Assembly (NCBI GenBank): GCA_002817055.1
Contig: MUCU01000074.1
Coordinates: 1-28,855, forward strand
DNA: 28,855 bases
DNA from: SAR202 cluster bacterium Io17-Chloro-G7
GTDB taxonomy: Bacteria; Chloroflexota; Dehalococcoidia; UBA3495
Direction: 5' to 3'
The notes under the pieces are model-generated. The model did no database searches. It saw only the letters and a list, made by a program, of their open reading frames with translations, and was not told where the DNA came from. Of this stretch, positions 15,417 through 22,885 are shown one piece after another; the stretch's first letter is position 1; each line of letters starts with the position of its first letter. A program made the translations under genes and the position numbers.

Positions 15417-16214
15417 TTACTCCGTGGCTGCCCACGCGCCTCCGTCGATTATGTAGTTAATGCCGCTAACGTACGACGCTTGGTCGGAAGACAACCAGGT
15501 GATCAGGTTGGCAATCTCGTCGGCAGTACCAACCCGACCCAAGGGATGACCTTCGTTCCGTTCCTGAAAAGTCTCGGCGCTGGCGGTGCTGCCCCGCATC
15601 TGGGCTGTGTCCACTCCTCCGGGAGAGATGCTGTTAACCCGGATACCCTGGGACGAATACTGGGCCGAGGCCACTTTAGTCAAGTGAATCACTCCGGCCT
15701 TGCTGACCGCATAGGGCACGGAATAGGCGACTCCCTTTACTCCGGACATGGAAGCGATATTTACTATTGATCCGGAGCCCGCTGAGCCGGAGCCTGCGCC
15801 TGCCCGGCCCTCACCGACCAACATTGCCGGGATAGCGTACTTACAGCATAGGAACAGGCCCTTTATGTTCGTATCCATGGTCAGGTCCCAGTCCAACTCA
15901 TCCACCTCGGCCAATGACGGTGTCCGGATTAGAATGGCTGCTCCGTTAACCAGGGAGTCCAGTTTGCCAAACCTGGCCACGGTCTCGCTGACCAACCCTT
16001 CCACCTGGCTGGTCTTGGAGATATCCACCGAAATAGCCATACTGTCCCGGTCCGAGCCTTCCATCAAGTGGCATGTTTCCTCGGCTCCCACCAGGTTGCG
16101 GTCAGCCACCACGACCTTCGCCCCTTCCTGGAAAAACCGCAGACAGGTGGCCCGGCCAATGCCGGAACTGCCGCCGGTGACGATAGCTACCTTATTTTCC
16201 AACAAGCCCGCCAT
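15417..16214 (-). CDS. Short-chain dehydrogenase/reductase (SDR), classical type
   Basis: The 265-residue protein has the Rossmann TGGSSGIG cofactor motif at 13-20, NGAA at 90-93, and the catalytic triad Ser155, Tyr168, Lys172 (YAVSK). It also has the C-terminal SYVSGINYIIDGG segment of classical SDRs that reduce or oxidise alcohols with NAD(P)H. Start ATG 16214 has GGAGG 6 nt upstream in gene orientation; an in-frame start at 16241 would add nine non-family residues. A glycine/serine-rich insert (about residues 138-149) built from a 15-bp tandem duplication precedes the strand carrying the catalytic Ser and is unusual for the family. Substrate unknown. Confidence 0.93.
   Translation of the reverse strand: MAGLLENKVAIVTGGSSGIGRATCLRFFQEGAKVVVADRNLVGAEETCHLMEGSDRDSMAISVDISKTSQVEGLVSETVARFGKLDSLVNGAAILIRTPSLAEVDELDWDLTMDTNIKGLFLCCKYAIPAMLVGEGRAGAGSGSAGSGSIVNIASMSGVKGVAYSVPYAVSKAGVIHLTKVASAQYSSQGIRVNSISPGGVDTAQMRGSTASAETFQERNEGHPLGRVGTADEIANLITWLSSDQASYVSGINYIIDGGAWAATE
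15768..15797 (-). repeat. 15-bp tandem duplication inside the SDR gene
   Basis: TGATCCGGAGCCCGC (15768-15782) and TGAGCCGGAGCCTGC (15783-15797) differ at two positions. In gene orientation they encode AGSGS twice, an in-frame insertion in a surface loop. Confidence 0.85.
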
Positions 16215-16275
16215 GACACCTCCAGGTGGCCCGAAAAGCAAAATACAGGCTCAAATCAGCCTGCCAACCGCCGGG

Positions 16276-16284
16276 ATTATAGCA
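16276..16284 (-). promoter_or_regulatory. Extended -10 promoter of the SDR gene
   Basis: On the minus strand TGCTATAAT gives a perfect -10 with the TG extension. No good -35 is seen at the usual distance, which fits extended -10 promoters. The predicted leader is about 55 nt. Confidence 0.5.
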
Positions 16285-16367
16285 CAGCGCCAGCCTGGGA
16301 AAGTCTAGTAAAAGCCCTTGCGCCGAGCCTAAGCCGGAGTTATCATCCAATTGCTATTTAGACGAAT

Positions 16368-16385
16368 TCACCGGAACGCCGGTGA
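16368..16385 (+). promoter_or_regulatory. Hairpin in the gcvT leader
   Basis: TCACCGG (16368-16374) and CCGGTGA (16379-16385) form a perfect 7-bp stem with loop AACG, 27 nt before the first possible gcvT start. It is not followed by a T run, so it may be a post-transcriptional element or an operator. It does not resemble a glycine riboswitch. Confidence 0.45.
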
Positions 16386-16412
16386 CCCTTCATGCCGCTC
16401 CATTCAGTTTAG

Positions 16413-17543
16413 TTGAAGGCTGTTTTGACCGAAGAAACTCTCCGCACAACCCTATATCCCACCCACCTGGCCATGGGCGCTCGCACCGTCCCATTCGGCG
16501 GGTGGGATATGCCAGTGCAATATTCCGGCATATTGGCGGAAGTAAATGCCGTGCGGACGTCCGCTGGCGTTTTTGATGTTTCCCACATGGGGCGCCTCTA
16601 TCTCTCGGGACCGAAGTCCGGCGAGTTCTTGGACTGGGTGCTAACGGGTTCTGCGCAAAGCCTGGCCGTCGGCCGAGCCCGGTACTGCTTCATCTGCAAC
16701 GAGGACGGCGGCGTCATCGACGACACGATCTTCTATCGGCTGGACCAGGACCGTTACCTGCTCATTCCAAATGCCGGCAACCGGATAGCCGTGGTTGAGT
16801 GGTTCCAACGTTGGATAACCGAGAAATTCCCCAATGGCTGCGAGATAGCTGACCGAACCATGGAAACTGCCCTGATAGCAGTACAGGGACCCCAAGCAGC
16901 GGCGCTTTTTGACCGGCTGGCCCAACTGCGTAATGGGTCCCAACCTTCCAGCCTGCGCCAGTTCTCTTGGGGAGAAGGCCGCTTTAACGGAGAACTCGAG
17001 CAAACCCAGTTTTTCGCCGGACGGACTGGGTATACCGGTGAAGACGGTTTCGAAATTATTGTCCCGACTGCCGACGCCGAGCCTGTCTGGCGGGCCTTGG
17101 TGGAAGCGGGGGCTTTGCCCTGCGGCTTGGGCGCCAGGGACGTGCTTAGATTGGAAGCCGGACTGCCCCTCCACGGCCACGAAATTGACCAGGAAACCAG
17201 CCCCATTGAGGCAGGACTGGACCGTTTTGTGCGCTCCGACAAAGAACATGTTGGATCAGGTGTGCTTCTCCGGCAGAAAGAACAGGGCGTCGAAAGAACC
17301 CTTGTCGGCCTGACCCTACCGGGCCGCAGTGCCCCCAGGCAAGGATATGCCATCCTCCACCAAGGCCGGGAGATCGGACGAATAACCAGCGGCAGCTACT
17401 CTCCCACTCTTGACACCAGCATCGCCATGGGCTACGTTTTGGTCCGTCACGCCTCGTCCGGCCAGACGCTGGACATCGACATAAGAGGGCGAATCGCCCA
17501 AGGGGAAGTGGTGCCGCTTCCATTCTATAAGAGGGCGAAATAA
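16413..17543 (+). CDS. gcvT: Aminomethyltransferase (glycine cleavage system T protein)
   Basis: GcvT transfers the methylene group from the aminomethyl-lipoyl arm of GcvH to tetrahydrofolate and releases ammonia. The 376-residue product shows the family blocks in order: [15 protein letters not shown] (about 27-41), [25 protein letters not shown] (with the Asp that interacts with folate), [15 protein letters not shown] and [14 protein letters not shown]. Start is TTG 16413, or TTG 16425 with GAAGG 5 nt upstream giving a 372-residue protein. It is first in the run gcvT-gcvH-gcvPA-gcvPB. No lpd gene for the L protein is present, so that subunit is presumably shared from elsewhere. Confidence 0.96.
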   Translation: MKAVLTEETLRTTLYPTHLAMGARTVPFGGWDMPVQYSGILAEVNAVRTSAGVFDVSHMGRLYLSGPKSGEFLDWVLTGSAQSLAVGRARYCFICNEDGGVIDDTIFYRLDQDRYLLIPNAGNRIAVVEWFQRWITEKFPNGCEIADRTMETALIAVQGPQAAALFDRLAQLRNGSQPSSLRQFSWGEGRFNGELEQTQFFAGRTGYTGEDGFEIIVPTADAEPVWRALVEAGALPCGLGARDVLRLEAGLPLHGHEIDQETSPIEAGLDRFVRSDKEHVGSGVLLRQKEQGVERTLVGLTLPGRSAPRQGYAILHQGREIGRITSGSYSPTLDTSIAMGYVLVRHASSGQTLDIDIRGRIAQGEVVPLPFYKRAK

Positions 17544-17667
17544 ATCATTCCCTAGGCCAATTCCCAGGTCAACCCCACATTAGTTCCACCCAGGATTTTG
17601 TCCGGGAATCTGTAATGCAGACCCGTTGATCACGTAGGTTGAAAGGGGAGAGGAGGTAGAGAGTAAA

Positions 17668-18060
17668 TTGAATCCCAGCGATAGAAAATACAGCCGGGAA
17701 CACGAGTGGCTAAAGGTGGAAGACGCCGACGCGAGCCGTGCGGTTGCGGGTATTACCGACTATGCCCAAGAGCAACTGGGCGATGTTGTATTCGTTGAAT
17801 TGCCCAAGCTCGGCGCAACCGTGAAGTTCATGGGAAAAATGGGCGAGATCGAATCCGTGAAATCGGTATCCGATCTTTTCTCTCCGGTAAGCGGGGAAGT
17901 CATCGAGATTAACATAGGCTTGCTGGACAATCCGGAAATAGCCAACAAAGACCCATTCGGCGAGGGTTGGCTGATCAAGGTGACCATGAGCGACGCTTCC
18001 GAGCTGGATAACCTCCTGACCGCCGAGGAGTACGAGACATTTACCAGCGGGCTGTCGTGA
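17668..18060 (+). CDS. gcvH: Glycine cleavage system H protein
   Basis: GcvH is the lipoyl carrier that shuttles intermediates between P, T and L proteins. The 130-residue product has the lipoylation site Lys65 in ESVKSVSD and the flanking conserved REHEWLKV (10-17), GITDYAQEQLGDVVFVELP and the LFSPVSGEV segment. The start is TTG 17668 with AGGAGG (17651-17656) 11 nt upstream. Its stop overlaps the gcvPA start by 4 nt (GTGA). The 124-nt gap after gcvT is the only large gap in the gcv run; I see no promoter or riboswitch there. Confidence 0.97.
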   Translation: MNPSDRKYSREHEWLKVEDADASRAVAGITDYAQEQLGDVVFVELPKLGATVKFMGKMGEIESVKSVSDLFSPVSGEVIEINIGLLDNPEIANKDPFGEGWLIKVTMSDASELDNLLTAEEYETFTSGLS

Positions 18061-19469
18061 CCTCCAATATTCCCGCTAAATCCGGCCAGTCTAATACTGG
18101 CAACGGGCACTTCCAGTCCCACTACATCCCAAACACCGTAGATGAGCAACAGAGGGTTCTATCGAAACTGGGTCTGAACTCCATCGACGACCTGTTCCGG
18201 GACATTCCCGAGTCATTTCGAAACCCCGCATTGAACTTGCCAGGCCCGCTTTCAGAGTTGGAAATCCAACAGGAACTGAACTCCCTAGCATCCCGGAACC
18301 GCCCCATGGCAGCCGGCCCTTCTTTCTTGGGCGCAGGTTCATACCATCACTTTATACCTGCCGTGGTCAAAGCCTTGGTAACCCGGGGTGAGTTCCTTAC
18401 CGCCTACACCCCTTATCAAGCCGAGGCTAGCCAAGGGACCTTGCAAGTTATCTTCGAGTTTCAGACCCTAGTGTGCAACCTGTTCGGCATGGAGGTAGCC
18501 AATGCAGGTATGTATGACGGCGCCACCGGCTTGGCCGAAGGGGCGCTGATGGCCTGCCGGGTGACAAAACGCAACAAGGTTGCCCTTTCCCAAACTCTCT
18601 CTCCTACCTGCCAACGGGTGATCCGCACCTACTGCCACGCCCAAGGTATCGAAACCAGCACAGTAGGGTCAGAGGATTTCAGTGAAAATTCTGGCATTGA
18701 CGGCGACACTGCCTGTCTGGTAGTCCAGTACCCCAATTACTTCGGCTATATCGAAGATTTGAGAAAACAGACGGCGGCGGCCCAAGACCAAGGGGCGCTG
18801 ATCGTTGTGTCAACCGACACCACCGCACTGGGAATGTTTAATCCCCCCGGCCATTTTGGGGTGGACATCGTGGTCGCCGAGGGTCAACCTCTGGGCATTC
18901 CCACCAGCTTCGGCGGGCCCTACGTGGGGCTTTTCGCCACTAAACAGGAATACATCCGGCAAATGCCCAGCCGCCTTTCCGGGCGCACCGTCGACACCCA
19001 TGGCAACACCGGATACGTGTTGACCTTGCAGACACGGGAGCAACACATTCGGCGGGAGCGAGCCACCAGCAACATTTGCACCAACGAAGCGCTCTATGCT
19101 CTGGCAGCCACGGTTTACCTAGCAGCCATGGGGAAGCAGGGCCTGCGCCAGATAGCGGAGTTGTGCTATCACAAGGCCCATTACGCCGCCGCTCAAATCG
19201 CTGACCTGCCGGGCTATTCACTGCCCATAGGCGGGACGTTTTTTCAAGAGTTCGTGGTGCGCTGCCCCGCACCGCCAGCGGAAATCAACCGCAAGCTTCT
19301 GGAACACAACATATTGGGCGGTTTGGACGTAAGCGGGCCCCCGCACGACTCCCCTTCCCATTTGGGGATAAACGGGGAGTTAAACAACTGCATGCTGCTT
19401 TGCGTGACCGAGATGAACTCCAAGCAAGACATAGACGCTTTGGTGTCGGCCTTGTCGGAGGTGGCGTAA
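18057..19469 (+). CDS. gcvPA: Glycine dehydrogenase (decarboxylating) subunit 1
   Basis: In the split P protein, subunits 1 and 2 together form the PLP-dependent enzyme that decarboxylates glycine and loads aminomethyl onto GcvH. This 470-residue subunit has the family blocks YTPYQAEASQGTLQ, NAGMYDGATGLAEG, GQPLGIPTSFGGPYVGL and RREKATSNICT-like REQHIRRERATSNICTNE. It starts with GTG 18057 overlapping the gcvH stop and runs into gcvPB through a TAATG overlap. It lacks the PLP lysine, as expected for subunit 1. The first 20 or so residues are non-conserved, so a slightly later start is possible. Confidence 0.96.
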   Translation: MTSNIPAKSGQSNTGNGHFQSHYIPNTVDEQQRVLSKLGLNSIDDLFRDIPESFRNPALNLPGPLSELEIQQELNSLASRNRPMAAGPSFLGAGSYHHFIPAVVKALVTRGEFLTAYTPYQAEASQGTLQVIFEFQTLVCNLFGMEVANAGMYDGATGLAEGALMACRVTKRNKVALSQTLSPTCQRVIRTYCHAQGIETSTVGSEDFSENSGIDGDTACLVVQYPNYFGYIEDLRKQTAAAQDQGALIVVSTDTTALGMFNPPGHFGVDIVVAEGQPLGIPTSFGGPYVGLFATKQEYIRQMPSRLSGRTVDTHGNTGYVLTLQTREQHIRRERATSNICTNEALYALAATVYLAAMGKQGLRQIAELCYHKAHYAAAQIADLPGYSLPIGGTFFQEFVVRCPAPPAEINRKLLEHNILGGLDVSGPPHDSPSHLGINGELNNCMLLCVTEMNSKQDIDALVSALSEVA

Positions 19470-20971
19470 TGGCGAACCGCCCGACGCGAGACACCTCACG
19501 CTTGCTCATGGATCGCAGCATACCCGGAAGGGTGGGCGTGATCCTGCCCGATTGTGACGTGCCCCTTCAAGCGTTGCCCGACCAGTCGCTGTTGCGGGCC
19601 GAATTAGACCTGCCCGAGGTCTCCGAGCCTGAAGTAGTCAATTACTTTACTTCTCTAAGTCAACTTAACTTCTCCATCGACACCAACTTCTATCCCTTGG
19701 GTAGTTGCACCATGAAGTACAACCCCAAGATTAATGACGAAGTGGCGTTTTTGCCCGGCTTCGCTGCGATACACCCATTACAACCCGCCGACCAGTCCCA
19801 GGGGGCCCTGGAACTTCTTTACCGGCTGCAAGGGTTTCTCGGTGAAATTACCGGGCTCAACGCCGTCAGTTTGGCAACCTTGGCCGGAGCCCACGGCGAG
19901 TTCGCCGGAATGTTGATGATCCGCGCTTACCACCAAGCCAGGGGCGACACGGCCCGCCTTAAGGTGGCGATACCGGACAGCGCTCACGGCACCAATCCTG
20001 CGTCCGCAGCCATGGCTGGTTTCCAGGTTGTTGACCTGGCGTCGGACGGCGACGGCAACGTTGATCTGGAGGCTTTGCACGAGGTGGCCGGGCCGGACTT
20101 GGCCGGAGTGATGATCACCCTACCCAGCACGCTGGGCCTTTTTGACACCAACATCATTGAAGTGTGCCGGGTGGTGCATGAGGCGGGTGGGCTAGTGTAC
20201 GGCGACGGGGCCAACATGAACGCCCTTCTGGGCCGGGTTAAGCTGGGAGACTTAGGCTTCGACGTGGCTCACCTAAATTTGCACAAGACCTTCAGCACCC
20301 CCCACGGTGGCGGCGGCCCCGGTTCCGGGCCGGTGTGCGTCGGGGAAACCTTGGCGCCTTTCCTTCCCGCACCCGTGGTAGTCAGAGAAACCTCCCCATC
20401 ATCCCCCCTTGGCAAGGGGGGACAAGATGGGGGTGCTACTTTTAAATTAGCCGAGCCGGAAAACACGATCGGCACGATGAGCGGCTTCCACGGAAATTTT
20501 GGGGTTCTGGTCCGGGCTTACACCTACATACGCACCCTGGGCGGCGATGGAATGCGCGAAATCAGCGGTAACGCAGTGTTGAACGCAAACTACGTTATGC
20601 AGGCCCTGAAAGAAAAGTTCTATCTCCCTTATGACCGGACCTGCATGCACGAAGCGGTCTTTTCGGCGGACTGGCAGAAAAGCAAAGGCGTCAGCGGCCT
20701 GGAAATTGCCAAGCGGCTCTTGGACTATGGATTCCATGCCCCAACCCTATATTTCCCTTTGATCGTCCACGAGGCCTTGATGATCGAGCCCACCGAGTCG
20801 GAGACCCTGGAGACGCTGGACTCGTTCATACTGGCTATGCTGGAAATAGACCGAGAGGTTTCGGAGAACCCGGACTTGGTGCGTCAAGCGCCCCACACGA
20901 CTCCGGTATCCCGCCTAGACGAGGCCAAAGCCGCCCGGCAGCCGGATTTACGGTGGAAGCGAAATGAATGA
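19469..20971 (+). CDS. gcvPB: Glycine dehydrogenase (decarboxylating) subunit 2
   Basis: This 500-residue subunit carries the PLP-binding lysine, Lys273 in NLHKTFSTPHGGGG, plus FYPLGSCTMKYNPK (75-88) and SAHGTNPASAAM (171-182). ATG 19469 overlaps the gcvPA stop (TAATG), with GGAGG 7 nt upstream. After APVVVRE the protein contains SPSSPLGKGGQDGG (about 309-322), encoded by a GC-rich palindromic element, before the family sequence resumes at FKLAEPENTIG. Relatives have only a short variable loop here, so the element appears to be inserted in frame without breaking the gene. Confidence 0.96.
   Translation: MANRPTRDTSRLLMDRSIPGRVGVILPDCDVPLQALPDQSLLRAELDLPEVSEPEVVNYFTSLSQLNFSIDTNFYPLGSCTMKYNPKINDEVAFLPGFAAIHPLQPADQSQGALELLYRLQGFLGEITGLNAVSLATLAGAHGEFAGMLMIRAYHQARGDTARLKVAIPDSAHGTNPASAAMAGFQVVDLASDGDGNVDLEALHEVAGPDLAGVMITLPSTLGLFDTNIIEVCRVVHEAGGLVYGDGANMNALLGRVKLGDLGFDVAHLNLHKTFSTPHGGGGPGSGPVCVGETLAPFLPAPVVVRETSPSSPLGKGGQDGGATFKLAEPENTIGTMSGFHGNFGVLVRAYTYIRTLGGDGMREISGNAVLNANYVMQALKEKFYLPYDRTCMHEAVFSADWQKSKGVSGLEIAKRLLDYGFHAPTLYFPLIVHEALMIEPTESETLETLDSFILAMLEIDREVSENPDLVRQAPHTTPVSRLDEAKAARQPDLRWKRNE
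20391..20434 (+). repeat. Palindromic repeat element inserted in frame in gcvPB
   Basis: The core has 9-bp arms CCCCCCTTG and CAAGGGGGG around a single G (20403-20421). Outer arms CCCCATC and GATGGGG flank it. This is the structure of mobile intergenic palindromes found in many bacterial genomes, here inside a gene and translated as SPSSPLGKGG. Confidence 0.75.
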
Positions 20972-21019
20972 GATCTTATTTCCAGAAATGTCCCAATAGG
21001 TTCCAGCGAGGTACTAAAC

Positions 21020-21244
21020 ATGAAGATAATGTTAACTGCCGTGTTCCAAAGCGTACCTGAAGGATACATCGGCTTCGTAGAAGAGTTGCCCGGCGCTAAT
21101 ACACAAGGGGCAACTCTAGACGAGACTAGAGCCAACTTGGAAGAGGCAGTCGAATTGGTGTTGGAAGCCAATCGTGCCCTATCCAAAGAATCTTTGGAAG
21201 GCCATGATGTGATACGAGAGCCTATCAAGATTTCTTCTGGGTGA
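21020..21244 (+). CDS. hicB: HicB-family antitoxin
   Basis: The 74-residue protein has the partial RNase H-like HicB fold: MLTAVFQSVPEGYIGFVEELPG, then ANTQGATLDETRANLEEAVELVLEA. It neutralises HicA, an mRNA interferase. There is no extra DNA-binding tail, so autoregulation may rely on the complex. ATG 21020 has GAGG 8 nt upstream, and the stop overlaps the hicA start by 4 nt (GTGA). It follows gcvPB by 48 nt on the same strand, but no independent promoter could be made out. Confidence 0.93.
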   Translation: MKIMLTAVFQSVPEGYIGFVEELPGANTQGATLDETRANLEEAVELVLEANRALSKESLEGHDVIREPIKISSG

Positions 21245-21426
21245 GGCGGCTCGATCTAGTCCGCCACCTCTTAGCCCATGGTTGTGAACTGTTTCGGGAA
21301 GGCGGTAGACACAGCGTTTTCGCCAATCGGTCTGCCCGAAAGACTTCTGCTGTGCCTCGGCACCGAGAGATAAATCAATTTTTGGCTCGGCTAATTTGTC
21401 GAGATTTAGAAGTAACGGATCCGTAG
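21241..21426 (+). CDS. hicA: HicA-family mRNA interferase toxin
   Basis: The 61-residue protein is a double-stranded-RNA-binding-like HicA toxin that cleaves mRNA. The catalytic His24 lies in REGGRHSVFAN and the family block SAVPRHREINQFLARLICRDL follows. Length is normal and no frameshift is seen, so this pair looks functional. Start is GTG 21241, overlapping hicB. Gene order here is antitoxin first, unlike the decayed hicAB pair at 23932-24363. Confidence 0.93.
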   Translation: MRRLDLVRHLLAHGCELFREGGRHSVFANRSARKTSAVPRHREINQFLARLICRDLEVTDP

Positions 21427-21459
21427 AGGCAGGGGACAGAAGTCCCTCCTAAAGAACCT

Positions 21460-22395
21460 TTATCCATTTTTCTCATCTTCGAGTATCTTGGCCAATACTT
21501 CCGGGTCAACCCTCACCTCAACACCCGCTCGTTCTTCTTGAAGCAGCATGGCCACGCGGGAGTCACGGTCCCCCCAGCCTCGGTTTATAGCTTCGGTCAT
21601 CTCCATCAAGGCCAGGTTTGCCAAACGCATAGGCACGTCAAACTCCCGGCCCACGGCCACAGCCAAGTCCACGTCTTTTCGGGCCAAACGCAGAGCGAAG
21701 TCCGGTGGGTCGAAATTTCCTGGCAGCAAGTGCTCCGCCAATCCCTCGAAGGTGCCCCGGCGTCCTTGGGCGCCCCGTCGTACCGCTTGCCAAAGGGCCA
21801 ATGGTTCCACTCCAGCCTTTACGCCCATGGTGAAAACCTCGGCCAAGGCGGCTTGTACGACGTAGCCGGTGCAGTTGTGCACCAGCTTGGCAATGGAGCC
21901 GCAGCCAATATCGCCAACGTAATAGGCCTTGTCACCAATCGCATCCAAAACCGGTCTGCAGCGATCAAAGACCGCTCGGTCGCCGCCAACCCAAATAGCC
22001 AGGTTTCTGGATGCGGCTCCTCTGGGGCCACCGCTAACCGGAGCATCGAGCACGTCAATACCCCTTGCTCCAAGCTCCAGGTGAATCTTGCGAATTAGAC
22101 TGGGGGTGCTGGTGCTAAGGTCAATGTACACCTTGCCAGCGGTTAGCCCTTGACCAATACCGTCCTCTCCCAACGCCACAGCTTCCACTTCCACGGGCCC
22201 GGGCAATGACGTTAGTACTATGTCGCTGGCTTCGGCGACGGCTAGAGGCGTGTCGGCCCAAACGGCCCCCGCTTCTAAATGCCTGGTTGCCGACTCTTGC
22301 CGGATGTCATGGACCACCAACTCATGGCCGCCTTGGAGGGCGTTGTACGCCATGCTGCCGCCCATAGTGCCCAGACCTATAAAACCTACTTTCAT
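21460..22395 (-). CDS. NAD(P)-dependent beta-hydroxyacid dehydrogenase (3-hydroxyisobutyrate dehydrogenase family)
   Basis: The 311-residue enzyme has the N-terminal Rossmann motif GLGTMG (7-12), the substrate-binding DAPVSGG (118-123) and the catalytic Lys170 with Asn174 in IAKLVHN, all hallmarks of the beta-hydroxyacid dehydrogenase family. Members oxidise 3-hydroxyisobutyrate, tartronate semialdehyde (in reverse) or similar acids; the exact substrate cannot be told from sequence. ATG 22395 has a strong AGGAGG Shine-Dalgarno 4 nt upstream. It is divergent from the MaoC gene across a 490-nt region with repeats. Confidence 0.94.
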   Translation of the reverse strand: MKVGFIGLGTMGGSMAYNALQGGHELVVHDIRQESATRHLEAGAVWADTPLAVAEASDIVLTSLPGPVEVEAVALGEDGIGQGLTAGKVYIDLSTSTPSLIRKIHLELGARGIDVLDAPVSGGPRGAASRNLAIWVGGDRAVFDRCRPVLDAIGDKAYYVGDIGCGSIAKLVHNCTGYVVQAALAEVFTMGVKAGVEPLALWQAVRRGAQGRRGTFEGLAEHLLPGNFDPPDFALRLARKDVDLAVAVGREFDVPMRLANLALMEMTEAINRGWGDRDSRVAMLLQEERAGVEVRVDPEVLAKILEDEKNG

Positions 22396-22493
22396 GTCTC
22401 CTCCTGAGTTTTCTTAGACGGCACGCAGACGGCCCACCGCCTGGAATCTATCGCACCATTATCAAGTAGGCATCTACCCACCGCAACCACCTA

Positions 22494-22531
22494 CTGAGTT
22501 TGACCAGTCAGGCTGAGTTTGACCAGTCAGG
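22494..22531. repeat. Perfect 19-bp tandem duplication
   Basis: CTGAGTTTGACCAGTCAGG occurs at 22494-22512 and again at 22513-22531 with no mismatch. Each copy contains the dyad TGAC-CA-GTCA, so two operator-like sites lie 19 bp apart, about 100 nt upstream of the dehydrogenase start. Confidence 0.9.
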
Positions 22532-22623
22532 GTTCTGCCGGCGATTTTGCATCAACCGATTTCCGCCGACTCCATTACACTCCCTAGTACATGATCCAGT
22601 TATATTTGACTATCAATTCGATG

Positions 22624-22701
22624 CCCCCATCCTAACCTTCCCCCGAAATGGGGGAAGGGACTAACTCTCTCTCCCTTCACGGGGGAGAGTTAGAGTGGGG
22701 G
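22624..22701. repeat. 78-nt GC-rich palindromic intergenic element
   Basis: Outer arms CCCCCAT-CTAAC and GTTAGAGTGGGGG are imperfectly complementary. Inside are a 9-bp hairpin CCTTCCCCC/GGGGGAAGG with loop GAAAT and a second CT-rich/GA-rich hairpin with loop TTCAC. The whole can fold as a three-way junction, typical of REP/MITE-like elements. Confidence 0.8.
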
Positions 22702-22825
22702 TAAACTCGTATTCCTCAGTTTCATATAGAATTAGTACTAGTTTCATCACTTGTCATGTTGCGGTAACATAACCAGCGGACCGCATCATCAAAACCGCTG
22801 GCCTTAAGACGGCAAGTCTCATCTA

Positions 22826-22868
22826 AACAAAATTGGGACACCCAAGATGAAGGTCGACAAATTTTGTT
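22826..22868 (+). promoter_or_regulatory. 9-bp inverted repeat in the MaoC gene leader
   Basis: AACAAAATT (22826-22834) and AATTTTGTT (22860-22868) are perfectly complementary and end 17 nt before the ATG, close to the Shine-Dalgarno AAGGA. A stem here could affect translation, or serve as a protein-binding dyad. Confidence 0.4.
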
Positions 22869-22885
22869 GACAAGGAACATGTGAC

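Larger units (their letters stand above)
22396..22885. other. Repeat-rich divergent intergenic region
   Basis: No gene is visible. It holds a 19-bp tandem duplication (22494-22531), a 78-nt clover-like palindrome (22624-22701), a 7-bp hairpin CCAGCGG/CCGCTGG (22773-22779, 22795-22801) and a 9-bp inverted repeat just before the MaoC gene. Confidence 0.7.

Noticed and set aside
16242..16412. Glycine riboswitch ahead of gcvT
   Set aside because: The conserved riboswitch core could not be found by eye; only a simple hairpin is present.
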